NCBI RefSeq assembly: GCF_900624995.1
Contig: NZ_UYXQ01000006.1
Span: 62,001-126,000 of the forward strand
Source: Pseudomonas antarctica
GTDB lineage: Bacteria > Pseudomonadota > Gammaproteobacteria > Pseudomonadales > Pseudomonadaceae
Direction of reading: 5' to 3'
DNA: 64,000 nt
Positions within the stretch are counted from its first letter, which is position 1, and every line of letters starts with the position of its first letter. Positions 18,619 to 27,337 of this stretch are shown here, in pieces. The notes under the pieces are model-generated. The model did not search any database. It was not told the origin of the DNA and saw only the letters and a list, made by a program, of their open reading frames with translations. A program made the position numbers and the translations under genes.

Positions 18619-20220
18619 ATGGAAAGAATTACCTTAAAACCGTTGCTCATTGCCGCAGGCCTTCTGGCCTTTATGCCAATGGCCCACGCTGCCAGCACTC
18701 TGGTCTACTGCTCGGAAGCCAGCCCCGCCGGCTTCGACCCGAGCCAGTACACCAGCGGCACCGACTTCGATGCATCTGCCGAAACCGTGTTCAACCGCTT
18801 GACCCAGTTCAAGCGTGGTGGCACCGAAGTCGAACCCGGCCTGGCAACCAACTGGGATGTATCCAAAGACGGCCTGACCTACACCTTCCATCTGCGCGAT
18901 GGGGTCAAGTTCCACACCACCGACTACTTCACGCCTACCCGCGACTTCAACGCGGATGACGTGCTCTTCACCTTCAACCGCCTGCTGGATGCCGACAGCC
19001 CATTTCGCAAGGCCTACCCGTCCGAGTCGCCCTACTTCACCGACATGGGGTTGAACACCACGATCAAAACCGTCGAAAAACTCGACGACCACACTGTGCG
19101 GTTCAATCTGAATAACGTTGACGCCTCGTTCGTACAGAACCTGGCCATGAGTTTTGCTTCGGTGCAATCGGCCGAATACACGGCCCAACTGTTGAAAGAG
19201 GGCAAGGCCGAAGACATCAACCAGAAGCCCGTGGGCACCGGGCCGTTTGTGTTCAAGCGCTACCAGAAAGACTCACAGATCCGTTATGTCGCCAACAAAC
19301 AGTATTGGAAGCCCGAGGATGTGAAGCTCGACAACCTGGTGTTCGCCATCACCCCGGACGCCGCCTCGCGCCTGCAGAAGCTCAAGGCCGGCGAATGCCA
19401 GGTCAGCGGTTACCCGCGCCCCGCCGACATCGACGTGATGAAACAGGATCCGAACCTTCGGGTATTGCAACAAGCCGGCTTCAACCTGGGCTTCCTCGCC
19501 TATAACGTGACCCACCCGCCACTGGATCAACTTAAGGTGCGCCAAGCCTTGGACATGGCCATCGACAAGCCGGCGATTATCAAAGCGGTTTATCAAAGCG
19601 CCGGGCAATTGGCGCAGAACGCGCTGCCACCGGCGCAGTGGTCTTATGACCCCACCATCAAGGACGCGCCGTACGACCCGGCCAAGGCGCGGGCGCTACT
19701 AAAAGAATCAGGGGTTGCACCAGGTACCACCATCAATCTGTGGGCGATGACCATACAACGCGCCTCCAACCCCAACGCGCGAATGTCGGCGCAGATGATC
19801 CAGCAGGATTGGGAGAAAGTCGGCATCAAAGCCAACATCGTCAGCTATGAGTGGGGCGAGTACATCAAGCGCGCCAAGAATGGCGAGCACGATGCGATGA
19901 TTTACGGCTGGACTGGCGACAACGGCGACCCGGATAACTGGCTTGGCGTGCTCTACAGTTGTGCCGCGGTCAAAGGCAGCAACTACGCCAAATGGTGTAA
20001 CCCGGCTTACGACACGCTGGTGCAGCAAGCCAAGGTCAGCAGCGACCGAGAACAGCGCATCAAGTGGTATCAACAGGCACAGAAAATCCTTAAAGAACAA
20101 GTACCTATAACGCCTATCGCAAACTCGACGGTTTTCCAGCCGATTCGAAAAGAAGTTAAGGACTTCAAGATCAGCCCGTTTGGCCTCACGCGGTTTTCTG
20201 GTGTGAGTCTAGATAAGTAA
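18619..20220 (+). CDS. dppA: Dipeptide ABC transporter substrate-binding protein 1 (DppA-like)
   Basis: A 533-residue periplasmic solute-binding protein (SBP_bac_5 family) with signal peptide MERITLKPLLIAAGLLAFMP, cut after AHA. It aligns along its length with E. coli DppA: YCSEASPAGFDPSQYTSGT, GLTYTFHLRDGVKFHTTDYF, GTGPFVFKRYQKDSQIRY, YEWGEYIKRAKNGEHDAMIY and WTGDNGDPDNW. It is the first of four paralogous binding proteins in the locus. It has its own terminator, so it is probably a separate transcription unit that feeds the shared dppBCDF transporter. Its peptide preference is not predictable from sequence. Confidence 0.93.
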   Translation: MERITLKPLLIAAGLLAFMPMAHAASTLVYCSEASPAGFDPSQYTSGTDFDASAETVFNRLTQFKRGGTEVEPGLATNWDVSKDGLTYTFHLRDGVKFHTTDYFTPTRDFNADDVLFTFNRLLDADSPFRKAYPSESPYFTDMGLNTTIKTVEKLDDHTVRFNLNNVDASFVQNLAMSFASVQSAEYTAQLLKEGKAEDINQKPVGTGPFVFKRYQKDSQIRYVANKQYWKPEDVKLDNLVFAITPDAASRLQKLKAGECQVSGYPRPADIDVMKQDPNLRVLQQAGFNLGFLAYNVTHPPLDQLKVRQALDMAIDKPAIIKAVYQSAGQLAQNALPPAQWSYDPTIKDAPYDPAKARALLKESGVAPGTTINLWAMTIQRASNPNARMSAQMIQQDWEKVGIKANIVSYEWGEYIKRAKNGEHDAMIYGWTGDNGDPDNWLGVLYSCAAVKGSNYAKWCNPAYDTLVQQAKVSSDREQRIKWYQQAQKILKEQVPITPIANSTVFQPIRKEVKDFKISPFGLTRFSGVSLDK

Positions 20221-20230
20221 CAGCGACGCC

Positions 20231-20268
20231 CCAACCGAGTGCGCCAGACGGCTCGGTTGGACTTTTTT
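20231..20268 (+). terminator. Intrinsic terminator after binding protein 1
   Basis: CCAACCGAG pairs with CTCGGTTGG and is followed by ACTTTTTT. Confidence 0.88.
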
Positions 20269-20295
20269 GGTGCACTAAATGCACCGAAAAACCCT

Positions 20296-20422
20296 CTATA
20301 TATATGCATTTATGTACAAACTTTCATAAATGCGACATTCCTGTACGTTCGTACCACAGTTTGGCGCTCGTGACGGCTTAGCATCTTGCAATGGGTATGG
20401 CCCCTGCATAAGTATCCGCAGG
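20296..20422. promoter_or_regulatory. AT-rich control region with three inverted repeats
   Basis: Upstream of binding protein 2: a TATATATA tract; GCATTTATG (20306-20314) facing CATAAATGC (20325-20333); GTACG-TT-CGTAC (20343-20354); and CCTGC (20403) facing GCAGG (20418). The first, a 9-bp exact repeat in AT-rich DNA, is the best operator candidate. No regulator gene lies within the cluster. Confidence 0.45.
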
Positions 20423-20477
20423 CCGACTCACGAGGTCGCCCTCACCACCAAAAATGACAACAAATCATGAGGCCAAC

Positions 20478-22106
20478 ATGCTTAAACACGCAGTCATTCC
20501 GCTTTTAGTGAGCGCTGGCCTTATGGCCGCAGCCCCTTTCGCCCAAGCGGCGACTAACCTGGTGTTCTGCTCCGAAGGGAGCCCGGCCGGTTTTGACCCA
20601 GGCCAGTACACCACCGGAACAGACTTCGATGCTTCGGCCGAAACCATGTTCAACCGTCTGACCCAGTTCGAACGCGGCGGCACCGCTGTGATTCCTGGGC
20701 TAGCCACCAGTTGGGACGTGTCCCCGGATGGCCTGACGTACACCTTCCACCTGCGTGACGGTGTCAAGTTCCACACCACCTCGTACTTCAAACCGACCCG
20801 TACCTTCAATGCCGATGACGTGCTGTTCACGTTCAACCGCATGATCAACAAGGACGATCCGTTCCGCAAAGCCTACCCCACCGAGTTCCCGTACTTCACG
20901 GACATGGGGATGGACACCAACATCAAGAACATCGAGAAAGTCGATGACCACACCGTCAAGTTCACCCTTGGCACCGTGGACGCTGCTTTCATCCAGAACC
21001 TGGCGATGAGCTTCGCTTCGATCCAGTCGGCTGAATACGCCGCCCAACTGTTGAAAGAAGGCAAGGCACAAGACATCAACCAGAAGCCAATCGGCACTGG
21101 CCCGTTCGTGTTCAAGAGCTACCAGAAAGATTCCAACATCCGTTACACCGGCAACAAGGATTACTGGAAGCCTGAAGATGTGAAGATCGACAACCTGATC
21201 TTCGCCATCACCACCGACCCGTCGGTGCGTATCCAGAAGCTGAAGAAAAACGAATGCCAGGTGACCCTGTTCCCACGTCCAGCCGACCTCAAGGCGCTGG
21301 GTGAAGACAAGGACTTGAAACTGCCGCACCAAGCCGGTTTCAACCTGGGCTACATCGCCTACAACGTGATGCCGGTGCTCAAAGGCCAAACCGCGCCTAA
21401 CCCACTGTCGGACATCCGCGTGCGTGAAGCCCTGGACATGTCGGTGAACAAGCAGCAGATCATCGACTCCGTGTACCAAGGTGCCGGCCAACTGGCCGTC
21501 AACGCCATGCCGCCGACCCAGTGGTCCTACGACACCACCATCAAGGATGCCCCGCACGACGTGACCAAAGCCAAGGCTTTGCTCAAGGAAGCAGGCGTTA
21601 AGGAAGGCACCGAAATCACCCTGTGGGCGATGCCGGTTCAGCGTCCGTACAACCCGAACGCCAAGCTGATGGCTGAGATGCTGCAGAACGACTGGAAACA
21701 GATCGGCCTGAAGGTCAACATCGTCAGCTACGAGTGGGGCGAGTACATCAAACGCTCCAAAGGTGGCGAGAACCAGGCCATGATCATTGGCTGGAGCGGC
21801 GACAATGGTGACCCGGACAACTGGCTGAACGTGCTGTTCGGCTGCGACTCGCTGGCCGGTAACAACTTCTCCAAATGGTGTGACAAGAAATTCGACGGTA
21901 TCGTGAAAGAAGCCAAGGCTACGTCGGATGTCGCCAAACGCACCGAGCTGTATAAGCAGGCGCAACATATCCTCAAAGATGCAGTCCCGATGACACCTAT
22001 CGCGCACTCGACGGTGTATCAACCCATGCGCAACACCGTACAGGACTTCAAAATCAGCCCATTCGGCTTGAACTCCTTCTATGGCGTGAGCGTAAGCGGC
22101 AAGTAA
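20478..22106 (+). CDS. dppA: Dipeptide ABC transporter substrate-binding protein 2 (DppA-like)
   Basis: A 542-residue periplasmic binding protein with signal peptide MLKHAVIPLLVSAGLMAAAP, cut after AQA. It is closely related to binding proteins 1 and 3 (CSEGSPAGFDPGQYTTGTDF; MPVQRPYNPNAKLMAEMLQ; WSGDNGDPDNWLNVLFGCDS). It differs by a short insertion (VLKGQTAPNPLSD, about residue 304) before the conserved VREALDMSVNKQQII helix. ATG 20478 has a GAGG ribosome site; the upstream in-frame ATG at 20454 adds an eight-residue leader and is less likely. Confidence 0.93.
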   Translation: MLKHAVIPLLVSAGLMAAAPFAQAATNLVFCSEGSPAGFDPGQYTTGTDFDASAETMFNRLTQFERGGTAVIPGLATSWDVSPDGLTYTFHLRDGVKFHTTSYFKPTRTFNADDVLFTFNRMINKDDPFRKAYPTEFPYFTDMGMDTNIKNIEKVDDHTVKFTLGTVDAAFIQNLAMSFASIQSAEYAAQLLKEGKAQDINQKPIGTGPFVFKSYQKDSNIRYTGNKDYWKPEDVKIDNLIFAITTDPSVRIQKLKKNECQVTLFPRPADLKALGEDKDLKLPHQAGFNLGYIAYNVMPVLKGQTAPNPLSDIRVREALDMSVNKQQIIDSVYQGAGQLAVNAMPPTQWSYDTTIKDAPHDVTKAKALLKEAGVKEGTEITLWAMPVQRPYNPNAKLMAEMLQNDWKQIGLKVNIVSYEWGEYIKRSKGGENQAMIIGWSGDNGDPDNWLNVLFGCDSLAGNNFSKWCDKKFDGIVKEAKATSDVAKRTELYKQAQHILKDAVPMTPIAHSTVYQPMRNTVQDFKISPFGLNSFYGVSVSGK

Positions 22107-22111
22107 GGATT

Positions 22112-22145
22112 AATAACGGCGACGTTTCACAACGTCGCCGTTATT
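22112..22145. terminator. Perfect 15-bp hairpin after binding protein 2
   Basis: AATAACGGCGACGTT and its exact complement flank a TCAC loop, starting 6 bp after the stop. There is no strong T-run, so it may act as a 3' stabiliser or weak terminator. Confidence 0.65.
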
Positions 22146-22409
22146 GCATCCGCCTAGACCGTAGGAAACAGGCCACGACAGCCGTCATTGCGTCTTACAG
22201 CAATGAGCCGCGACGTATAGCTCCGTTACCTACAAGGTCAATCCGTATTGGCGCATTTACTGCGAAGTCCGCGACCCATAACGTCGTAGGACAGCAGAAG
22301 CACCAATCACGGAAAGGCACTTGCTGTGTGTGGGATCAGTGATGTCTCCCAGGCAGAAGCCTGGGTGATTGCTCGCTGATAACAACAACAAACAAGGATC
22401 GGGATCGTC
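22146..22409 (+). promoter_or_regulatory. Leader of binding protein 3 with Crc/Hfq-type A-rich motif
   Basis: This gene-free stretch has two notable parts. A 7-bp hairpin (CCCAGGC-AGAA-GCCTGGG, 22348-22365) is followed by AACAACAACAAACAAGG at 22381-22397, directly before the start codon at 22410. The repeated AANAANAA pattern over the ribosome site is the known catabolite-activity motif bound by Hfq with Crc in Pseudomonas to block translation. I see no gene in the rest. Confidence 0.7.
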
Positions 22410-24014
22410 ATGCGCCATACCACCGTTCTATCCGCAATTTTTGGCACCAGCCTGCTGGCTGTGGCCACGATGGGCCAAGCCGCCGACAAGAAGAGCCTGG
22501 TGTTCTGCTCTGAAGGCAGCCCGGCCGGGTTTGACACCGCGCAATACACCACCGCCACCGATAACGATGCGGCCGAGCCGCTGTATAACCGCTTGGTCGA
22601 GTTCGAAAAGGGCGCGACCAACGTGGTGCCTGGGCTGGCAACCAAGTGGGATATTTCCGAAGACGGCCTGACTTACACCTTCCACCTGCGCGAAGGCGTG
22701 AAGTTCCACAGCAACAAGGAGTTCAAGCCGACGCGCGACTTCAACGCCGACGACGTGCTGTTCACCTTCAACCGCATGCTTGACCCCGAGCACCCCTTTC
22801 GCAAGGCCTACCCTACCGAGTTCCCATACTTCAACGGGATGAGCCTGAACAAGAACATTGCCAAGGTCGAAAAAACCGACCCGCACACCGTGGTGATGAC
22901 CCTGAACACAGTCGACGCTGCGTTCGTACAAAACATCGCCATGAGCTTTGCCTCGATTCTGTCGGCCGAATATGCCGAGCAGTTGCTTAAAGAAGGCAAA
23001 CCCAGCGACATCAACCAGAAGCCGATCGGCACTGGCCCGTTTGTCTTCCAGCGCTACCAGAAAGACTCGCAGATTCGTTATGTGGGTAACAAACAGTACT
23101 GGGACCCGAGTCGGGTCAAGCTCGATCAGTTGATCTTCGCCATCAACACCGACGCCTCGGTGCGGGTGCAAAAGCTCAAGGCCGGTGAGTGCCAGATCAC
23201 CCTGCACCCACGCCCGGCCGACGTCGACGCCCTCAAGGCCGACCCGAAACTGCAACTGCTGACCAAGCCAGGCTTCAACCTCGGCTACATCGCCTACAAC
23301 GTGCGCCACAAACCTTTCGACCAGCTCGAAGTGCGCCAGGCGCTGGACATGGCGGTGAACAAACAAAGCATCCTGAATGCCGTGTACCAGGGCGCCGGCC
23401 AACTGGCGGTCAACGCCATGCCGCCGACCCAGTGGTCCTACGACGACACCATCAAAGACGCCGCCTACAACCCGGAAAAAGCCAAGGAACTGCTCAAGGC
23501 TGCCGGCGTGAAGGAAGGCACCGAGATCACCCTGTGGGCGATGCCGGTGCAACGGCCGTACAACCCCAACGCCAAGTTGATGGCCGAGATGCTGCAAAGC
23601 GACTGGGCCAAGATCGGCCTCAAGGTCAAGATCGTCAGCTATGAGTGGGGCGAATACATCAAGCGCACCAAAAACGGTGAGCACGATATCAGCCTGATCG
23701 GTTGGACCGGCGACAACGGTGACCCGGACAACTGGCTGGGCACTCTTTACAGCTGCGACGCCATCGGCGGGAACAACTACTCCATGTGGTGTGACCCGGC
23801 GTACGACACGCTGGTCAAGCAAGCCAAGGTCGTCACCGACCGCGAACAAAGGACTGTTCTGTACAAACAGGCGCAGCAACTGCTCAAACAGCAGGTGCCA
23901 ATCACGCCAGTCGCCCACTCGACGGTCAACCAGCCGTTAAGCGCCAAAGTCGAAGGGTTCAAAGTCAGCCCCTTCGGCCGCAACGTGTTCTCGGGCGTCA
24001 GTATCACCCCATAA
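22410..24014 (+). CDS. dppA: Dipeptide ABC transporter substrate-binding protein 3 (DppA-like)
   Basis: A 534-residue periplasmic binding protein with signal peptide MRHTTVLSAIFGTSLLAVAT, cut near GQA. It is the copy nearest to E. coli DppA in several blocks (SNKEFKPTRDFNADDVLFTF; DASVRVQKLKAGECQI; MPVQRPYNPNAKLMAEMLQS; WTGDNGDPDNWLGTLYSCD). Its start has only a distant AAGG ribosome site placed inside a Crc/Hfq-like A-rich motif, suggesting translation is repressed when preferred carbon sources are present. It stands directly before the porin gene. Confidence 0.94.
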   Translation: MRHTTVLSAIFGTSLLAVATMGQAADKKSLVFCSEGSPAGFDTAQYTTATDNDAAEPLYNRLVEFEKGATNVVPGLATKWDISEDGLTYTFHLREGVKFHSNKEFKPTRDFNADDVLFTFNRMLDPEHPFRKAYPTEFPYFNGMSLNKNIAKVEKTDPHTVVMTLNTVDAAFVQNIAMSFASILSAEYAEQLLKEGKPSDINQKPIGTGPFVFQRYQKDSQIRYVGNKQYWDPSRVKLDQLIFAINTDASVRVQKLKAGECQITLHPRPADVDALKADPKLQLLTKPGFNLGYIAYNVRHKPFDQLEVRQALDMAVNKQSILNAVYQGAGQLAVNAMPPTQWSYDDTIKDAAYNPEKAKELLKAAGVKEGTEITLWAMPVQRPYNPNAKLMAEMLQSDWAKIGLKVKIVSYEWGEYIKRTKNGEHDISLIGWTGDNGDPDNWLGTLYSCDAIGGNNYSMWCDPAYDTLVKQAKVVTDREQRTVLYKQAQQLLKQQVPITPVAHSTVNQPLSAKVEGFKVSPFGRNVFSGVSITP

Positions 24015-24032
24015 GAAAATAACCGGATTGCA

Positions 24033-24104
24033 GGGAGCGACGTTGGCTCCCAGGCAAACGTGCAGCCTTTTGTTGGGAAATTTCCTACGGCAAACGTTTG
24101 CAAG
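24033..24104. promoter_or_regulatory. Operator candidates upstream of the porin gene
   Basis: A small hairpin (GGGAGC-GCTCCC, 24033-24051) follows binding protein 3. It is followed by two perfect palindromes: GGAAATTTCC (24076-24085) and GCAAACGTTTGC (24090-24101). The latter has the central CG and AAACGTTT core of LacI-family operators. It lies 84 bp before the porin start. Confidence 0.5.
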
Positions 24105-24184
24105 GCTTGAACGAGTTACACACCCAATAGCCGGTTCACCTAAAAAAGACCGGCATTAAAAAGAGAACCAAAGGAGCTTCACCC

Positions 24185-25582
24185 ATGAAACTGAGCAGCA
24201 AAGCGCTTCTGGCCCTGGCCATCAGCAGCATCACGGCAACCGCCTTCGCTGAACCCGCCAGCCAGGAATTCGTTCCTACCACACTGGCTGGCACTAGCGC
24301 CCAAAGCGAGGCCAAAGGCTTTATCGACGGTCAAAGCCTGGGCGGTACTACCCGTAACTGGTTCTCCAGCGAGCGTAAATTCCGTGGCCAGCGCTTCTCT
24401 TATAAGAAGCACGGCGTGACAGAAACCGACGCCAACCGGACGAACTGGCTGCAAGGCACCATCCTTAACTACTCCTCGGGCTTCACCCAAGGCACCGTGG
24501 GCGTGGCGACCGAAGTGGCGGCTTACAACGTTGTGGCCCTGGACCGCAGCAAGCGTGACATCAAGGGCGGTTCCAACCGTACCCTGGCTGACTCCGACGG
24601 CGATGCCGTAGGCCAGTGGAGCAAACTGGGCCTGGCCAACGTCAAGTTCCGTGTCTCGAACACCACCTTGACCGCCGGTCGCCAGAACTTCAGCAGCGGC
24701 ATCGTCGACACCATCGGTAACCGTGCACTGCCTTCGAGCTTTGAAGGTGTGTCGTTCGACAGCCAGGAACTCAGCAACCTGTCGTTCCAGGGCGGTATTT
24801 TTGACCGCGTTTCGCCACGTACCGAACAGAGCCTGTCGAAATTCCGCTCCGAGTACGGCAATGGCCAGGAAACCGACAAGGTCAAAACCCTGGGCTTCAA
24901 CTACCAGCCGTTCAAAAGCCTGAAAACCAGCGTTTTTGCCGCTAACGTCGAAGACTTCTGGAACCAGTACTACTTCGGCGCTACCCACGAACTGGGTGAT
25001 GCCCAGACTCTGGCACTGACCACCGGCTTGAACTACTACAAAACCACCGACACCGGCAGCAAGAAGATGGGCAAAATCGACAACGACACTTACTCGTTGT
25101 CTCTGGGCCTGACTCACCAAGCCCACAGCCTGACCTTCTCCTACCAGGCCGTGAACGGTAACGAGTACTTCGACTACCTGCACGAAACCAACGGCATCTA
25201 CCTGGCCAACTCCCTGACGTCCGACTTTAACGGACCGAACGAGAAGTCCTTCCAAGTTGCCTACGGCCTGAACATGGCTGAATACGGCGTGCCAGGCCTG
25301 AAGTTCAACGTTTACTCGGCTCGCGGCTGGGGTATCGACGGTACTCACTACACCGGCACCGCCTACGGCGAAGCGGGTGTAGCTCGCAGCGACCTGCGCC
25401 TGATGAACGGTGAGACTCACCAGGAATACGGCATCGGCACCTCTTACGCGATCCAGAGCGGCGCACTCAAGGCCACCACCATCCGTGGCACCTACGTCAC
25501 TCACCGTGCCAGCGCCCAACAGGCTGACGGCAACATCCGTGAGTTCCGCTTGGTCACCACCATCCCGTTCAACATTCTTTAA
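24185..25582 (+). CDS. opdP: OprD-family outer-membrane porin (OpdP-like)
   Basis: A 465-residue outer-membrane porin. It has a signal peptide (MKLSSKALLALAISSITATA, cut after AFA), the OprD N-terminal pattern (FIDGQSLGGTTRNWFSSER) and alternating amphipathic strands to a C-terminal segment RLVTTIPFNIL. The OprD family admits amino acids, peptides and similar small charged nutrients. The position between two dipeptide-binding proteins matches opdP in P. aeruginosa, where it takes up Gly-Glu and other dipeptides. An AAAGGAG site lies just before the ATG. Confidence 0.93.
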   Translation: MKLSSKALLALAISSITATAFAEPASQEFVPTTLAGTSAQSEAKGFIDGQSLGGTTRNWFSSERKFRGQRFSYKKHGVTETDANRTNWLQGTILNYSSGFTQGTVGVATEVAAYNVVALDRSKRDIKGGSNRTLADSDGDAVGQWSKLGLANVKFRVSNTTLTAGRQNFSSGIVDTIGNRALPSSFEGVSFDSQELSNLSFQGGIFDRVSPRTEQSLSKFRSEYGNGQETDKVKTLGFNYQPFKSLKTSVFAANVEDFWNQYYFGATHELGDAQTLALTTGLNYYKTTDTGSKKMGKIDNDTYSLSLGLTHQAHSLTFSYQAVNGNEYFDYLHETNGIYLANSLTSDFNGPNEKSFQVAYGLNMAEYGVPGLKFNVYSARGWGIDGTHYTGTAYGEAGVARSDLRLMNGETHQEYGIGTSYAIQSGALKATTIRGTYVTHRASAQQADGNIREFRLVTTIPFNIL

Positions 25583-25592
25583 TTAGCGCCAG

Positions 25593-25627
25593 GTAGACAG
25601 CGGGCTCATCACGAGCCCGCTGTCTAC
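25593..25627. terminator. Perfect 15-bp hairpin after the porin gene
   Basis: GTAGACAGCGGGCTC and its exact complement enclose an ATCAC loop. No T-run follows, so read-through into the next binding-protein gene is likely; it may protect the upstream mRNA. Confidence 0.6.
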
Positions 25628-25662
25628 GCTTGTCTGGTTCAATCGATTGCAGAGGGCCCTGA

Positions 25663-27261
25663 ATGAAAATGCTCCCGCTACAAGCTGCCATTGCCGCTGC
25701 GCTGTTGAGCGTTGCGATCGGCGTTTCAGCCAAACCGCTGGTGGTCTGCACCGAAGCCAGCCCGGAAGGTTTTGACCCGGTTCTGTACACCACCGCAGTA
25801 ACCGCCGACGCCGCCGCTGAAACCATGTTCAACCGCCTGGTGGACTTCAAGCCCGGCACCACCGAAGTTGTACCGGCACTGGCCAAGGCCCTGCCCGAGA
25901 TCAGCGCTGATGGCCTGACCTACACCTTCCACCTGCGTGACGATGTAAAGTTCCACACCACCGACTACTTCAAACCCACGCGCAACATGAACGCCGACGA
26001 CGTGCTTTGGAGCTTCCAGCGCCAGCTGGACCCGAACCACCCGTGGCACAACAAGTCCGTCGTGGGCTACCCATACTTTGAAAGCATGGGCTTCAAGGAG
26101 CTGCTCAAGAGCGTAACGAAGACCGACGACCACACCGTTGTCTTCACACTGACCCGTCCTGAAGCACCGTTCCTGGCCGACCTGGCCATGGCGTTTTCCT
26201 CGATCCATTCCGCCGAATACGCCGACCAGTTGCTCAAGTCCGGCAAGACCGATGACCTGAACGCCAAGCCAATCGGCACCGGCCCGTTCATCTTCACCCG
26301 CTACGCCAAAGACGCCCAAGTGCGTTTCAAGGCCAACCCGGATTACTTCCGTGGCAAGCCGCCAGCTGACCCGCTGATTTTGGCGATCACCACCGACAAC
26401 AACGTGCGCCTGCAAAAGCTCAAGGCCAACGAATGCCAGATCGCGCTGTATCCGAAACCGGATGACGTGCCGAGCATGAAAGCCGACCCGAACCTGAAAG
26501 TGGCCGAACTGGCGGCGATGACCACTGCCTACACCGCGCTGAACACGACGCACAAGTACATGAGCGACGCGCGCGTGCGCCATGCGATCAACATTGCGTT
26601 CGACAAAAAAGGCTACAACGAATCCCTGTATGGCAAAGGCAACGCCATCGACGCCACTGGCCCGTATCCACCGACGCTGCTGGGTTTCAGCGACAAGCTG
26701 AAGAACCCGCCACGTGACCTGGATAAAGCCCGCGCCCTGCTCAAGGAAGCCGGCGTACCGGAAGGCACCGAGTTCACCCTCTTCACCCGTAACGGCGGCG
26801 GCCCGACCAACCCTAACCCGATGCTCGGCGCCCAGCGCATGCAGGCGGATCTGGCTCAGATTGGCCTGAAGGTCAACATCAGAGTCATGGAATGGGGCGA
26901 AATGCTCAAGCGCGCAAAAAACGGCGAGCACGACATGGTTTCCGCCGGCTGGGCTGGGGATAACGGTGACCCGGATAACTTCCTCACGCCAAACCTGAGT
27001 TGCGATGCAGCCAAAAACGGCGAAAACTACGCCCGCTGGTGTAACAAAGAGTTTCAAGACTTGATTGATAAGGCACGCGCTATCGAGGAACCCTCGAAAC
27101 GGGCTGCACTCTACGAACAAGCCATGGACGTTTTCGGCAAGGACCAACCCTGGATTCCCATGGCTTACCCGAAAATGTTCACCGCCATGCGCAAAAACGT
27201 CGAAGGCTTTACCCAAAGCCCTCTGACCACCAATAACTTCGCCACCACCCAGGTGAAGTAA
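25663..27261 (+). CDS. dppA: Dipeptide ABC transporter substrate-binding protein 4 (DppA-like)
   Basis: A 532-residue periplasmic binding protein with signal peptide MKMLPLQAAIAAALLSVAIG, cut after VSA. It is the most diverged of the four: it lacks the MPVQRPYNPN block (here TRNGGGPTNPNPMLGAQRMQ) and has a distinct DPNHPWHNKSVVGYPYFESM segment closer to E. coli DppA's equivalent. It is immediately upstream of dppB and is probably the operon's own binding protein. AGAGGG precedes the ATG. Confidence 0.94.
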   Translation: MKMLPLQAAIAAALLSVAIGVSAKPLVVCTEASPEGFDPVLYTTAVTADAAAETMFNRLVDFKPGTTEVVPALAKALPEISADGLTYTFHLRDDVKFHTTDYFKPTRNMNADDVLWSFQRQLDPNHPWHNKSVVGYPYFESMGFKELLKSVTKTDDHTVVFTLTRPEAPFLADLAMAFSSIHSAEYADQLLKSGKTDDLNAKPIGTGPFIFTRYAKDAQVRFKANPDYFRGKPPADPLILAITTDNNVRLQKLKANECQIALYPKPDDVPSMKADPNLKVAELAAMTTAYTALNTTHKYMSDARVRHAINIAFDKKGYNESLYGKGNAIDATGPYPPTLLGFSDKLKNPPRDLDKARALLKEAGVPEGTEFTLFTRNGGGPTNPNPMLGAQRMQADLAQIGLKVNIRVMEWGEMLKRAKNGEHDMVSAGWAGDNGDPDNFLTPNLSCDAAKNGENYARWCNKEFQDLIDKARAIEEPSKRAALYEQAMDVFGKDQPWIPMAYPKMFTAMRKNVEGFTQSPLTTNNFATTQVK

Positions 27262-27274
27262 TAAGAGAAGACGC

Positions 27275-27302
27275 TCGGCACCGTCGACATTGACGGTGCC
27301 GA
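27275..27302. other. Intercistronic hairpin between binding protein 4 and dppB
   Basis: TCGGCACCGTC pairs with GACGGTGCCGA (11 bp, 6-nt loop) without a T-run. Such hairpins after a binding-protein gene usually stabilise its mRNA relative to the permease genes. Confidence 0.65.
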
Positions 27303-27337
27303 ACCTGCCTAACCGGCTGATTGAGGTACACAACAAG

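Noticed and set aside
22428..23918. 496-codon open frame on the minus strand
   Set aside because: Antisense to binding protein 3; Val/His/Gln-rich composition without domains, typical of shadow frames in GC-rich DNA. The same applies to 20700-22022 and 25726-27516.
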